Shown one piece after another: positions 12,501 through 24,905 of a stretch of 64,000 bases of DNA. The position numbers and the translations under genes were made by a program. Source of the stretch: Pegoplata infirma (lineage: Eukaryota; Arthropoda; Insecta; Diptera; Anthomyiidae); assembly GCA_963921195.1 (NCBI GenBank), contig OY992537.1, forward strand, positions 98,724,736 to 98,788,735, written 5' to 3'. Each line of letters begins with the position of its first letter. Position 1 is the first letter of the stretch. The notes beneath the pieces were generated by a model. The model was not told where the DNA came from. It worked only from the letters and a program-made list of their open reading frames with translations, and did no database searches.

Positions 12501-13369
12501 TGTATATTTGTTACACAATATAATCATTTTTGTATCAGAATGTGCAACCAATGCCTTTTTGATCAGGGATTTTGGCCCCCTCTATAAAATGAAAAAAATT
12601 GAACTAGAGTTGGTAGCTGTTGTAATTCTTAACATTTTGGAATTAATCCCGTTAATGTGTGTGCCACGAATAGTTAAGGAGTTTCAGGGGATCAAAGTTC
12701 GAAAGAAAAAACGTAATTTTTTAAAATACCAGTTTTTCGCGAGGCACATTCGCGGTTTCATTCGAAATTTGGTGGACTCTTGCGTAAACCGAGTTTTTTA
12801 GGAGTTTACATAAAAAAATCACTGGCGGGTTTATAAAAAATAAATTTCAAAAATTTTATGGCATTTTTGAAAATTGAGCGAAATTTGCAAATCTGTTTCC
12901 ATTTTTTTTTAGTAGAACTGATTTGCTTTTTGACTTTTTACTTTAAGCCATTCTGAGCGGAAAGCGCGATGATTTTATCTAAACCTGTTTTGATCTGGCA
13001 CATCCAAGGCTTTACACGAAATCGAATGAAATTTTTTTTAAATGAAAGCCCACTTGATGTGTCATCATAAATTTTGGAAGAAATGATATATCCTGGCATG
13101 TTTTAATAACGCATACAACAAATGTGTAGAAAAAAAATATTTAAAATATTTTTAAGATTTTTTAAAACCGCTAAATCTTAAAACCGCCATAACTTTTGAC
13201 CCCCTTGCGCGATTTAATTGACGCGAACGAATTTCTTATTCTTAAATAGCTTCTAATATTTATGCCAAATTTCATCGATGTGCCATCAAAACAAAAATCA
13301 CATATTTTTTACCTCAAAATTTAAGTCTTAGCCGGAACTCCTCATATGTTAAACAATTTAACCATTTTT

Positions 13370-13743
13370 ATACCCTCCAACTACAGTATGGAGGTATACT
13401 CAGTTTGTCATTCCGTGTGTAACGCATCAAAATATCGGTCTAGGACCCCATAAAGTATATATATTTATAATCAGTGATCGATTCTAAGACATTCTAGCGA
13501 TGTCCGTCTGTAGTTAGCAAAAAGCATCTTATTTTTTAAACACATATTCCAGAGGAAATTCAACTGTGACCCCAATGCCTCCCCCTCCTAATAAAAACGC
13601 CTAATAAAAAAAAAAAATCTAATTTTTTTACATTTTAGAGGTTATAATAAATTTGGCCGAATTTAACACTCTCACTTGTTTTTTTTTTTGTAGATTTTTG
13701 AGGGTATAAAAGATTTGGCACAGCCGAATTTAACACTGTGTTA
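13370..13743 (+). repeat. Short TATACCCTCCAA-type repeat, both ends present
   Basis: Runs from TATACCCTCCAACTACAGT to GGCACAGCCGAATTTAACAC. The end palindrome TTCGGC/GCCGAA is degraded. Confidence 0.7.
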
Positions 13744-13799
13744 CTCGAAAATACAAAAACAAAAATTGTGTTTGGGACTAAAATTTTGAAAATTATTTG

Positions 13800-13955
13800 G
13801 GACTTGGATTGTCCAACTTTTGACAGTTAAGTCCTACTTTTGACACTTAAGTCCTACTTTTGACAGTTAAGTAAAAAGTCACGTGATAAGCGTTTTGACA
13901 GACAGTCCTACTTTTGACAGTTAAGTAAAAAGTCACGTGATAAACGTTTAAAGAC
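13800..13955 (+). repeat. Short tandem repeat of GTCCTACTTTTGACAGTTAA
   Basis: Four GTCCTACTTTTGACAC/GTTAAG-type copies. The last two extend to about 65 bp with AAAAAGTCACGTGATAA. Confidence 0.85.
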
Positions 13956-14029
13956 ATTTAAATGATGTGTTCTTTTTTGCACCAGTTACGGGATAGGTGA
14001 TTTTGGATCGATCGACAAACATTTACACA

Positions 14030-15764
14030 AAGTTTGGTCTAAAAATTCCTAACCACAAAAAAACTCGTTACTACAGAACACATACATATTTTAAGGTTAT
14101 GGTGAGAAAATATAAAATTTACTATTTTCCTTTTAACTTTTAATATACTTGGCCGATTTCAACAAAAAATTAAGGCTTTATGTAGTATTTCGTTATTTTT
14201 ACTCAAATTTCGATGTTTTTTTTAATTTTTATATATTTGTTCAAAAAAACGCATCGATTTTTCCGTGTTAAAAATATAAAATTTTCATATGAAAATTCTT
14301 GAGCTAATGATGGTGTCCATACTACAGAGTGGATTTTGGTTTGTGCTCATTCGCAATTAAATATTTTGTTTGTTTAATGTCACTTCTATTCTTTACCCTC
14401 AACTCTGTAGTACAGAGTACACTATCATTCTGAATTCAGCTATAAAAAAAAGTTTTTAGAAAAATGTCAAAATTATATGATATTTAATTTTTTTTTTTCA
14501 TTCTTTTAAACTCTAAACTACACTTTAATTTGTTTTTTTTTTTTAAATTATACAAATAAAACTAAAATATTTTATTTTGTATTTTTTGCATTTATAAAAA
14601 TAATATTTAAACTTAATCACTAATTGCACAGTTTTTTTTGTTTTTTTGTATGTGCCTCCTTAACTGAATAATAACAGCAAATAGAAACAATTTATATAAA
14701 AAAATATTTTTTTTTTTGTTGAAATTATATATTTACAAAAATATTATTATATAAAAATAAAAGTAAGTATTATTGGTTGATTTGTTTTTATGGGATTTAT
14801 GTAATGCCATATGAATTTAAAATATTCTTTTGATATAGTTTATTTGGTAATATTTTTTTATAAATTATTAAAAAATTCTAAAATTTTCAAAAATAATTAA
14901 ATTATTGAAATCTCCTTTTATTGAAAATTTTGTATTTTTTAATTACTTTTAATATTATTCGACTTTAACACAAATCCCTAATTCAAATACAAATCAACCT
15001 CAAAGACTACTTTACATTAAAAAGAAAAAAACATAAAAAATAATTTAAAAAAACACATTAAATATATATTTAAATAGAAAAATAGTTACCAAAAAAAAAA
15101 TAATTGTTGAAAAAACTAAATAAATTAAATATGTAAACAAAAAAAATATACAGATTAAAACTAAATCTTAATTATACTTAAGAGAGCAAAATTTTATAAA
15201 TCACCTCACTAAGAATTTAGATTTTTTTTAAAGTGATTTATAAAATTAAGTCTCTTTTAATGGTATTTAACATCAAAAATAAAACAAGCTAAAAGTGTCT
15301 GGATTATAATTACATTAATTTTATAACTTAACACATTATCATCTCATGGTCACTTAATATATCACGCAAAATGCACCTTTTCTTTTTTTTCAAATTCCAT
15401 TGTTTTTCTTTCGTGGAAAACAAATTTACATATAAAATTTAATTTTTAGTTTTTTTATTCTGAGGAGTTTTGTATTTAAAGGAAGAACTATACAAATATT
15501 CAATTGAGTTTAAGAATTTTCTTAATGCTTTTTTTATTGAATAAAGATTTCAATTTCATTTGAAAGTATTTTCCAACAATCCATTTTTTTTTTTTAAATT
15601 CAGAAATCTGAATCAGAACTAGGTTTTTGATATTTAAGACTCACCCTGTTTTTTAGTATTTTTTTTTTTTTTTTTGTAAAGCATACCTTAAGGTGTGTGC
15701 AATAAACAACCCTATCGTTAAATACAGCGTGTACCAGCACCAGATTGTTATTTTTTTTTTTAAG
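14030..15764. other. AT-rich intergenic sequence
   Basis: Long A/T tracts. A fragment of the ACCCTCAACTCTGTAGTACA repeat lies near 14396. Otherwise nothing. Confidence 0.5.
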
Positions 15765-17640
15765 AAAAAATGTCCCAGAATCTGAATAGAATTCTATACA
15801 CACAAAAAATTTTTTTTTCCATGAACGATTTTCATAGTATTTATGAACAAATTCATACAATTTATTACTTTTTCATAATATTTATAAACTTTTTCATAGT
15901 ATTTATGAATAAATCATAATATGTGGAATTTAAGAACTTTTAACATTTTTCATAAATACTATGAAAAAGTTTATAAATATTATGAAAAAGTAATAAATTG
16001 TATGAATTTGTTCATAAATACTATGAAAATCGTTCATGGAAAAAAAAATTTTTTGTGTGTATGAAAAATGTCTTAGAATTCAAGACTTTTCTAAAAATGT
16101 CTCAGAATCTGAGACTTTTTCTATAGGAAAAACGTCTCAGAATCTGAGACTTTTTCTATGGGAAAAATGTTTTAGAAACTGAGACTTTTTCAATAGAAAA
16201 AATGCTTAGAATTTGAAACTTATTCTACAGGAAAAATGTCCCAGAATTTTTGACTATTTCCATAGAAAAAAATTTCCCAAAAATCTGAAATCTTTTCTAT
16301 AGGAAAGATGTCTCAGAATCTGAGACTTTTTCTAAAGGAAAAATGTTTCAGAATCTGAAACTTTTTCTATAGGAAAAATGTTTCAGAATCTGAAACTTTT
16401 TCTATAGGAAAAATGTTTCAGAATCTGAAACTTTTTCTATAGGAAAAATATTCCAGTTTCTGAGACTTTTTTCTATATGGAAAATGTCTCAAAATCTGAG
16501 ATTTTATTCTACAGAAAAAATGTTTCAGAATCTTAGACTTTTTCTATAGGAAAAACTTTTACTATAGGAAAAATATATCAGAATCTGAGACTTTTTCTAT
16601 AGGAAAAATGTCTCAGAATCTGAGACTTTTTCTATGGGAAAAATGTTTTAGCAACTGAGACTTTTTCTATAGAAAAAATGTCCCAGAATCTTAGACTATT
16701 TCCATAGAAAAAATGTCCCAAAAATCTGAAACTTTTTCTATTGGAAAAAAATCTCAGAATCTGGGAGTTCTTCTATAGGAAAATTGTTTCAGAATCTGAG
16801 ACTTTTTCTATATGAAAAATGTCTCAGAATCTGAGACTTTTTCTATAGAAAAAATGTCTTTTTCATAGGAATAATGTTTCAGAATCTGAGACTTTTTGTA
16901 TCAGAAAAATGTCTCAGAATCTGAGACTTTTACTATAAGAAAAATGTCTCAGAATCTGAGACTTTTTCTATAGGAAAAATGTCTACGAATCTGACACTTT
17001 TTCCACAGTAAAAATGTCTCAGAATGTTGTTTTTTTTTTTCTCAGAATCTGAGACTTTTTCTATAGGAAAAATGTCTACATATCTTAGACTTTCTACACG
17101 AAAAATGTCTCAGAATCTGAAAATTTTCTATAGGAAAAATCTCTCAGAATCTGAAACTTTTTCTATAGGAAAAATGTCTCAGAATCTACGACTTTTTCTG
17201 TAGGAAAAATGTTTCAGAATCTTAAACTTTTTCTATAGGAAAAATGTCTCAGAATCTGAAACTTTTTCTATAGGAAAAATGTATCAGAATCTGAGACTTT
17301 TTCTATAGGAAAAATGCCCCAAAATCTGAGACTTTTTCTATAGGAATAATGTCTCAGAATCTGAGACTTTTTCTATAGGAAAAATGTATCAGAATCTGAG
17401 ACCTGTTCTACTAGAAAAATGATTATCATACCACATCTCAAAATCTGAGACTTTTTCTATAGGAAAAATATCTTAGAATCTGAACCTTTGTATAGGAAAA
17501 ATGTCTAATTTTTTTCGTATAGAAAAGTGTCTGAGTTTCTGAAAAATGTTTCCCAAAGAAAAAAAGGAAAAGGAGTCTCAGACTCTGGGGAAAAAGGTCT
17601 GAGAATCTGAGACTTTATCTTAAAAAAATATCTGAAACAT
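15765..17640. repeat. 35-bp palindromic minisatellite, array 1 (degenerate)
   Basis: Tens of diverged copies of a 35-bp unit with core GTCTCAGAATCTGAGAC followed by TTTTTCTATAGGAAAAA. Many units are mutated or shortened. Three neighbouring units (about 16345-16440) carry TTTCAGAATCTGAAA, where both arms changed together. A 261-bp MITE is inserted near its left end. The array lies 0.9-2.8 kb past the Pi3K21B stop. Confidence 0.95.
15799..16059. mobile_element. Palindromic MITE with TA duplication, inside minisatellite array 1
   Basis: Ends CACACAAAAAATTT and AAATTTTTTGTGTG, flanked by TA (15797-15798, 16060-16061). Arms of about 105 bp are near-identical. Minisatellite sequence resumes on both sides. 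Confidence 0.88.
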
Positions 17641-17644
17641 TTTC

Positions 17645-18528
17645 CATGGATAAAAATCAAAATTCGACTTCTTTAAATATATTTAAAAAAAAAATTGCAA
17701 TTTTATTTTCAGCTGTTTTACAAACTCTAAGAATTCTGGCAACACTGGATTTACTTGATTTTTTGGCAGCATTTTTAAAGCACACTTTAAGGATAATCGA
17801 AAAATCGAAAACGATCGAAAATGACGAAACATTTCTTAAAATACGTAATGTAAATTTTTTTGGAGCCTAAAGGTATGCACTATTTTTATAAAAGAGCCGA
17901 TAGCCAAAGTAGCTACTGCTCTTATCTTTGATTAATATTAGGTTTATAAATAGAAGAAAATAGAAATTCTACAAAAAAAAAAAAAAACATTTAGAAAACT
18001 CCTAAATACATTTGAAAATCATAAGCTCTTCTTTGTATTAAAAGTTCTTCTTTGGTTTGAAAACTCCTCCTTTCTACCTTATTTATATTAATTTTCTTGG
18101 ATAACAAATTTTCCAAAAAAAAAAAGATCTTGTTTGTTTCTTAGACATTCTAAATAATCTGTAAGACATTGAACAAAATCTTACTTTCTTACAAACGAAA
18201 AATAAATCACCATTCATAATATATATCAACATTTCTTTTTAAAGATAAATCTCTTAAAAAAGATTTATCATAAATTTGTTACATTAATGAAAAAATTTGT
18301 TACATTAATGAAAAAAAAAAATATTTCTTTTTTTTATACGTACAAACAACAGCCAGCTGTAGCTTTTAGTAGAAGAGAAGGATAGGATTCTCTCTTAAGC
18401 ACCACTTACTAATAGATAAATTTTGATTCTTTTTTTCCAAGAAAAATAATCATAATATTCTTTTTTCGTTTTGTTTTTTAACTTACCTACTACAAAAAAA
18501 TCAATCAAGTTTGAAATATTGTTTATAA
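17645..18528 (-). other. 3' flank / probable 3' UTR of the Pi3K21B-like gene
   Basis: AT-rich sequence after the TAG stop, before the degenerate minisatellite. It shows no gene or clear repeat except the short direct repeat of AATTTGTTACATTAATGAAA near 18272-18310. A minus-strand AATAAA lies at about 17702-17707, 0.8 kb past the stop; the true end of the transcript is undetermined. Confidence 0.4.
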
Positions 18529-19234
18529 CTACAGATTACTACCGGGAAAACTACCAGCATTGCTGTCATTGCCACCATTTCCTCCGCCACTACTGCTACT
18601 GTAGGAATGGGGTGGTGTTGCTGTAGGCGGTGTTTGACTAGCTGCCATATCATTAACAAGCATTAATGATGATGATCCCGTTACTGCTATGGGTGCCGAA
18701 GCTGTTGTTCCGGGTGGTGGTAACATCATATTTTCCTGTAATTGTTGTTCTATATCCAACTGTTGTTTTTCCGCATCCATTTGATCTTGTAATTGTTGTG
18801 TTATCATTTCTTTATTTTGATGCCAATACACCACGGGTATACTGAGAGTAGTGGTCAGCGTATCATTATGTTCTTCCAATGAGTTGGTAGAATAATGTTC
18901 TACTAATTTTTTGAGGGTGTGATAAATGTTATAGGGTGCTGCAAAACCATAGCCACTTTCCGTTTTATAAATAATACAATGATTTATACAATTTTTACAA
19001 ACAATTGACAAGGCATAGTGACCAGCGGAACGTGCTCTTATTAAAAAAGTACCAGTGGGTGCACCACGTAATAGTTCTTCGGCCTCTTGTCGTGAGACAT
19101 CTTTGAGGAACCACAAAGATTCATCGTTGTGTGGTTGATTCGATACACTTTCGTAACGTTGCTGCCAGGCTTCAAAACCCATTTCAATAAGTTGTTTAAT
19201 ATCTTCGTCAGATATACCAAATTCTTTGAGACGT
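18529..19234 (-). CDS. Pi3K21B: PI3K regulatory subunit p60, last coding exon: C-SH2 and tail
   Basis: This is the 3' coding exon. A strong acceptor (pyrimidine tract then TTCCAG, AG at 19236-19235) precedes the first base A, which completes the GA left by the upstream exon to give Glu. The joined reading is KYI-E-RLKEFG, which matches the end of the inter-SH2 helix in Drosophila p60. The exon contributes 234 residues: the last inter-SH2 helix, the C-SH2 domain (WFLKDVS to about VVYW, with the binding arginine in FLIRAR), a Gln-rich stretch, and a low-complexity Ser/Gly/Pro/Ala/Asn tail ending in SNL. The combined protein is 539 residues against about 506 recalled for Drosophila, the excess lying in linkers. 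No convincing polyadenylation signal is close to the stop; one AATAAA (minus) lies near 17702. The methionine upstream of the acceptor is intronic. Confidence 0.93.
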
Positions 19235-19389
19235 CTGGAATTAAAAAAGGAAGAGAACATTTTTATTAAAAAAACAAGTAAAAAGGTTTAATTTAGTCTT
19301 GACGAATATATTGATACTAGGGCTTCCAATACCGAAATCCCGATTTCGGAAATCCCGGAATTTTCTGAATTAGGCAAATGCCGAATCAG

Positions 19390-19800
19390 AGATGGGCACA
19401 TGGATGGACGTGTGAGATTACAGGACAGATTTTGGCTTCTCTTAATCAGAAGTGCACAAGTGACCTGATATCGCTTCCAAGAGGAGAGATTTCTCCTTCA
19501 CCGCGTTGGTTGCTGTAATTGTCGGACACTATATTATAGGAAAGCACGCAGAGCGGTTAAATGTGCCGTCAAAAGACTTTTGCAGGAGTTTCATGAATGA
19601 GGAGGAGTTATAAACTATCGAGCACTTATCTGTCGTCGCCCGGCACTTTCTGGTCATAGACTTGCTTCACTGGGATCTAGGGAGCTGCACGATCTTTCAG
19701 ATTTATCGCATGTCAAAATTCAATACCATAGGAGTTTCATAAGGAGCTCAAATTGGTTTAACGGGAGGAATTAGCAGGGGAACCTATTAAGAGTTCCGTG
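19390..19800 (+). pseudogene. 3' end of a non-LTR retrotransposon (post-RNase H Cys/His region)
   Basis: With one or two frameshifts the plus strand reads HAERLNVPSKDFCRS, NEEEL-TIEHL, CRCPALSGHRLASLGS and IRSSNWFN, the C-x2-C-x-H-x-C tail typical of I/Jockey/R1-type ORF2 proteins. It lies just inside the 3' end of the giant intron. Confidence 0.7.
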
Positions 19801-19849
19801 GTATTACAACGGACTTTAAACAACTTTTAATTTAATTTTTTCTAAACAT

Positions 19850-20935
19850 TTTCTAATGACGTGATTAGATTTTAACTCACTCACGCAAACAGTAATCGAA
19901 TCACTAACTTATCACTATTCTCAGGCTTAAGAGCGACTCACGTCGGATTCAATTACGCTCACGCATGAGTCACACAAGCTCTATTCACGCTATAATTTTT
20001 TTTTACTAAAAACAACATTGCTTAAAAATATATTTTTCAAAAAAAGAAAAAAAAAACCAAATAAATAAAAACAAGTGAGAGTGTTACATTCGGCTGTGCC
20101 GAATCTTTTTTACCCTCCAAAATGTAAAAAACAATATTAAAAAAATCCAAGGGCGTCTTTTTTATTTTGGAGGGGGGGGGGGGGGGGTTGGTTGGAGACG
20201 TTTGCTTAGCAAAAGTACAAAAAACCCTGCAAAAAATGTGTTTTTTCTTAGGTTGGTTTAGTTCTCCAAGGGGGAACTTTAGTCCGATTTAGCCCATTTC
20301 CGTACTTAACCTGGCTAGGAACATAAAACATATTCGTGCCAAACTTCGGAAGTCTAGCTCTTTTATTTTGGACTGTATCGTATCCTCTACAGACGGATGG
20401 ACGGAAGGACATCGCTAGAATGTCTTAGAATCGATCACTGATCAATAAAATATATACTTTATGGGGGCCTAGACCAATATTTCGATGAGTTACACACGGA
20501 ATGACAAAGTGAGTATACCCCCATACTGTGGTTGAAGGGTATACAAATCAAATCACGCAAACAAAAATAATTACCCACTCAAAAATTCGAATCACTCACT
20601 AATCACGGAGATTTTTTTCAAATTACACTAACAATCACGTGATTTAAATGAAAATCACTCAGCGTAGCTAAATTCGAAATAAAGCATTCGAATCAGGAAA
20701 TTTTTAACCTGTCGTAACAATAAATTCTTCGCAAAATAAATAAATTCTTCGCAAAATTGTTTTATATTTTGACAGGCTCCAAAGAATATCGTTACTAAAA
20801 AAATATTTTCATTTTAATTATTTGGGAAATGGAAATTCTATTCGAATACGTTTCCGCGTTGAATCGAAATACGCGGTTACCTTCAGACTTAATCGGGATT
20901 CACGTGAATCACGTGACCAGCGCCCATCTCTAGTT
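19850..20935. mobile_element. CACGTG/ATCACG-rich repeat element (partial), interrupted
   Basis: CACTCACGCAAAC, AATCACGTGATT and GATTCACGTGAATCACGTGA with a right end CAGCGCCCATCTCTA. Split by the interspersed repeat 20069-20549. Confidence 0.6.
20069..20549 (-). repeat. Full-length TATACCCTCCAA-type repeat
   Basis: Begins GTGAGAGTGTTACATTCGGC with the TTCGGCTGTGCCGAA hairpin and ends GTGGTTGAAGGGTATA. It interrupts a CACGTG-rich element and contains a 16-G run (20172-20187). Confidence 0.75.
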
Positions 20936-21189
20936 CAAGTAAAGCTGGTAAAAGTTGATAACGATGAGCCACGACGAAAGGTAAGAAAAATAACCGAATA
21001 CGGATATCCTTCACAGAAGAACTTTCACCTGCAGTTGTTGCCCGGAGACTGCTATCGATGGTTTTCCTTTTTCGAAATGAACAACTTCAACTTCACAACT
21101 CCCGAAAGTTTTTGAAAATCACGAAAATTTTCAAAACATCCCATGAACACCGGTATTCAAAATACCCCAAAAACGGGATCACGATTTAG

Positions 21190-22690
21190 GTTACTCCACA
21201 TTCGGCTTATTCGACTTATAAACGAATTTTCTCTGTAATGCGTTGTGCGATACATTGGACAGTCGACAACTAACGTATGTGATCTGCTGGTTAGGCGAGT
21301 ACTACGGGCATGCACCTGCGTCTAAGGAATGAGTTCGCCTATTTTAGCTGAACACTTGCCGTGATAATATCGATAGAACAATGACGGTATAAATAGTGAG
21401 AAGATCAGACGGAGTGAAGTGCATCGCGCATCTGGATCAACCACTTTGCCTTCACCAATAGAACGATTTGCACATTCCGAAAGAAACGCTAACAGATCTC
21501 CCGTAGAACGACCTCAACGAAAGCCATACTGTCGATCGCACAAAAGTGAATTACGCTCCAGATAATTTACCAGGTGGTGATTATTCATGCTCTCCATGAC
21601 TTTCGTAAAGCAAATTATCATTGGGCGCTTGTTTTCAGGGTTTGTAGCCTAACCCTCTTTAAGGATTGCCTGGACGTTGGCTACCTCCCAGCAAGAGGAA
21701 GAGTAGCTAAATAATGTTGGCAAAGGACGAGATAACGACAACGCAAACTATTAAAGGACCATAGCCGTGATACCATTCGGCCCCGGGGACTTGTTGAAAT
21801 TCACAAGGAACCCTTAAACTGCACGCGCTCGAAAAAATATCTTAGACATAGTAAGGGATACCCTTTCGAGTTCCGGCAGTGGTTAATTGCTTCCCGGAAA
21901 GTATGCACTCCTTGCGAACATGTCAGCAAAATGATTGGCTTTATCAACCGGTTCTGTGAATATTTGGTCACTTATAATAAGGTTGGAAATGGATGAACTA
22001 GTATTATTCTTTACCTTTTAACAAATGACCAAAAGGTCTTACTACCCCGTGAAGCAGCAATAACCTTTGCACACAGACGCTGTTCGCAAAGAAGCTTTTC
22101 ACGTCTGAGTACCTTGGCACATCATTTTTCGACTGTTTACGTAACGCGTCAGCAACTCGGTTTTTGTCATTACTCCAATTACTGAACGTATCCTTTCTGG
22201 ATCTGAGTGCATTGCGTTTTTCTGATTAAACAATGTCTTATGTTTTAGTTTAGTCAAAATTTGCTTAGATGGAATAAATAATTTCATTCCCTGCATTATT
22301 TATCACATTCCTAGCATTGTCACAGAGTCAATTCCGTTCGGAAGTGGTTTCAAAGTTTTTCACTAAAAACGAAATAATTTTTCGGAATGAAACTACTTCC
22401 AAGCAATTCAATTTCACTTTGATTTTTTTAATTTCATTCCAGGGAAAAAACATTCGTTTGCATCATACGAGTAAACCACTTATTTAACTTCCGAACGGAA
22501 TCAAGTCTGTGACATGCCCCTTACTATCATTTCTACTGGATCGTTACCATTGTCATCAAAAAAAAAGTTTCCAGTTGAAAGCCTGAAAAAATCCTTAAGT
22601 TCAGCCCAAAACAAGCCTTTTCATAGACAAAAATTGAGCGCTTCGTTGCTGGTTTTGAAAAACTACTAAGGTCCGAACAAAGGCCCAAAG
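21190..22690 (-). pseudogene. Decayed non-LTR retrotransposon reverse transcriptase fragment
   Basis: Minus-strand translation with several stops shows the RT blocks NKSPGPNGIT, PENKRPMIICFTKVMESM, NHHLVNYLERN and CDRQYGFR. The fragment also has an upstream endonuclease-RT linker. A 195-bp MITE (22319-22513) is inserted in it. It resembles Jockey/R1-type elements; the clade is not resolved. Confidence 0.75.
22319..22513. mobile_element. 195-bp MITE in a non-LTR pseudogene
   Basis: Ends GTCACAGAGTC and GACTTGATTCCG-type complement (rc GTCACAGACTT), then the shared ATTCCGTTCGGAAGT in inverted orientation. Confidence 0.75.
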
Positions 22691-23884
22691 CCTATCAATT
22701 AAAAAAAAAATGGATATAAATTTTGAATGAAACATTTTAAAAGCCTTTTTTTAATTTTAATTCTTAAATTTTTTAAATATTTTAAAATATTCAACAAATA
22801 CTTACATATTTTCTAAGAAACTCATTGAAAATGGAATTTTTTAGGATATCTATTTGATTGATCCTTTTTTTCGTTCGTATAAAATATCACTAACTGCCGT
22901 TAGTGTTAAACTGCCACACTGTTGACCAACTTCGAATGAAAAACTAAAGATTTTTTTTATTACATTCAATTTAGCACAAGATATACACTCTATATTAAAA
23001 AGCGTGATTTGATTTCGTAGTTGATCACACGAATTACACCACCATATGTTATTGTATTGTGATTTTTAAAAATAGAAAAAATAAATCATCGTACTATATA
23101 ATGATTATTTCATTCTTTAATAGATAAAGACAAAAAAAACTAAGAACAGCGAAAAAAAGCGAATCTTATATTAATCAACCGAGTGTGGCGTGCACTAGTC
23201 TGCACAGAACCAAACAGTTTAAGGGTCAGAACACAAACTGAAAATTACAATCAGACGAGTTACTTGGTAACAGCAAACGTGCAATAGACGACGAGGAAAC
23301 AGAACAGAACAAAAAAAATTGCAAAAAAACGACGACTAATAGTCTAAGTTGCAATTTCATTTTTTCTTCTCAAAGTCGATTCATTATTGCCAAGTGCCTG
23401 CTTGTGTTACTCTAATCGATCGAGTGAAACAAAAAAAAACACAATTTGATCGTCAAACTTCTACCGTATGAGACATTTTTGTTTAATCGTTGTCAGTAAT
23501 AAATCCAATTTGTCGATGAGTTCCTATTTTACTTAATTGTTTTCTGTTTGTACTTTATTAATTATTTTATATAAATATAAGGAGGCCTGTCAATAATTCC
23601 AAGAGTTTCTTTTGCCATACATTAAAAAATGGTGGTATATAAATTTTCTTATTCCGTGTGTAACACATTGAAATAACGGTTTCCAGCAAAAAATTGGTAA
23701 TGGGTTGTAAAAAGTAATGATTAACAAGTGCATTACTTATAATGGTTTTTAATTCGAGTGTCGTAGTCGATTTTTAGTAAAAAAAATTTTTTGTAACAGA
23801 TACTATTACAAGAAGTTCTTGAATATAATCTTCGGTAATCACAACAAAATTTTCTATGTAAAAAAACTTTTCAAAAAAACTACT

Positions 23885-24880
23885 TACAAGGGAAGTCTCC
23901 CTAGTGTCACCCGCGGATCTTTATGGAATTGGTTTTATTTTTTAGAGCAGAAAAAATAAGGGGACACGTATTTTTTTTTAGCGGTCCAAATTTATATTTA
24001 GGGGGTAAAAAGGAGGGGGGAAGACAAGGCCATTTTTCAGTTTTTTCCTTTATCTCCTATATTATGCAAAGAAACCTAGTCATGTTACATACCATATGAA
24101 AGGGGAAAACCTATCTACGTGTGCTAAGAACGTGTCCAAACATGCACAACTTTTCGTCATATTGAGTAAATAAACAAAATTTTAGGACATTTTTGTTCAT
24201 AAGTCGAAAAATATTAACTTCTTTGGCCCGTTGTTAGCACCACGAGATACACTAAGAAAATTATGTCATTAACTGTTTGTAGGTTATTTTAAAAAGTAAT
24301 CAGTAAAGTTATTTTAAAAGAAAAATCATTAATTTTATTATGGACTTCTTATTTTCTACTGTTTCTGTAGTTTAAAAAAAATAATTTACTGTATTAAAAA
24401 CGAATTTTCTGTTACATTTAATTTCGGCAGTAAAAAATTTCTTCTATAGTTTTACTGTTTTTCAATACAAAATAACTGAATATTCACTAGTTTTTTAATG
24501 TTTTGGTTAGTCATTAAATTAACATTTAAAAATGACTGTATTGTGTTTTTATTTTAAAAGAAAAAACACTGGAATGGTTTTTAAATAAAAGTTCATTTGT
24601 TTTAAGTGAATATTCACTGGAATTTACCTACATAATTTTTTGAGTGTAGGTATTTTTAATACCTTTAATCTGATACCACACATGCCTATATTAATTTTGT
24701 TTAAATAGGCGTAAATCGTAAAAAACTGAAGAAGGTCAATTTCCCCCCATACAAATTGACCCCCCTAAAAATGAGTTAGGGCCGCTAAAAAAAATACGTG
24801 TCGAATTTATTTTCGTCCTTAACAACATATCCAAATTTCATGAAGATCGGAGGGTGACACCAGGGAGACTTCCCTTGTTG
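23885..24880. mobile_element. ACAAGGG-ended element, second copy
   Basis: Same termini and interior as the copy at 10157, lengthened by a nested MITE (24250-24646). Confidence 0.78.
24250..24646. mobile_element. CACTA-ended MITE inserted in an ACAAGGG element
   Basis: Ends CACTAAGAAAATTATGT and ACATAATTTTTTGAGTG, TA on both sides. Comparison with the uninterrupted relative at 10157-10756 (GAGATAAGTATTTT) shows the empty site. Confidence 0.88.
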
Positions 24881-24905
24881 GTCTAAAAATGATTGATTTC
24901 GGGAC

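Noticed and set aside
12370..12801. 143-codon open frame as a gene
   Set aside because: Its first third lies in an interspersed repeat found many times here, the composition is that of the surrounding DNA, and no domain is recognisable.
19235..19260. Start of the C-SH2 protein at the intronic ATG (19260)
   Set aside because: The codons lie in the pyrimidine tract and acceptor; the in-phase splice to the N-SH2 exon explains the frame.
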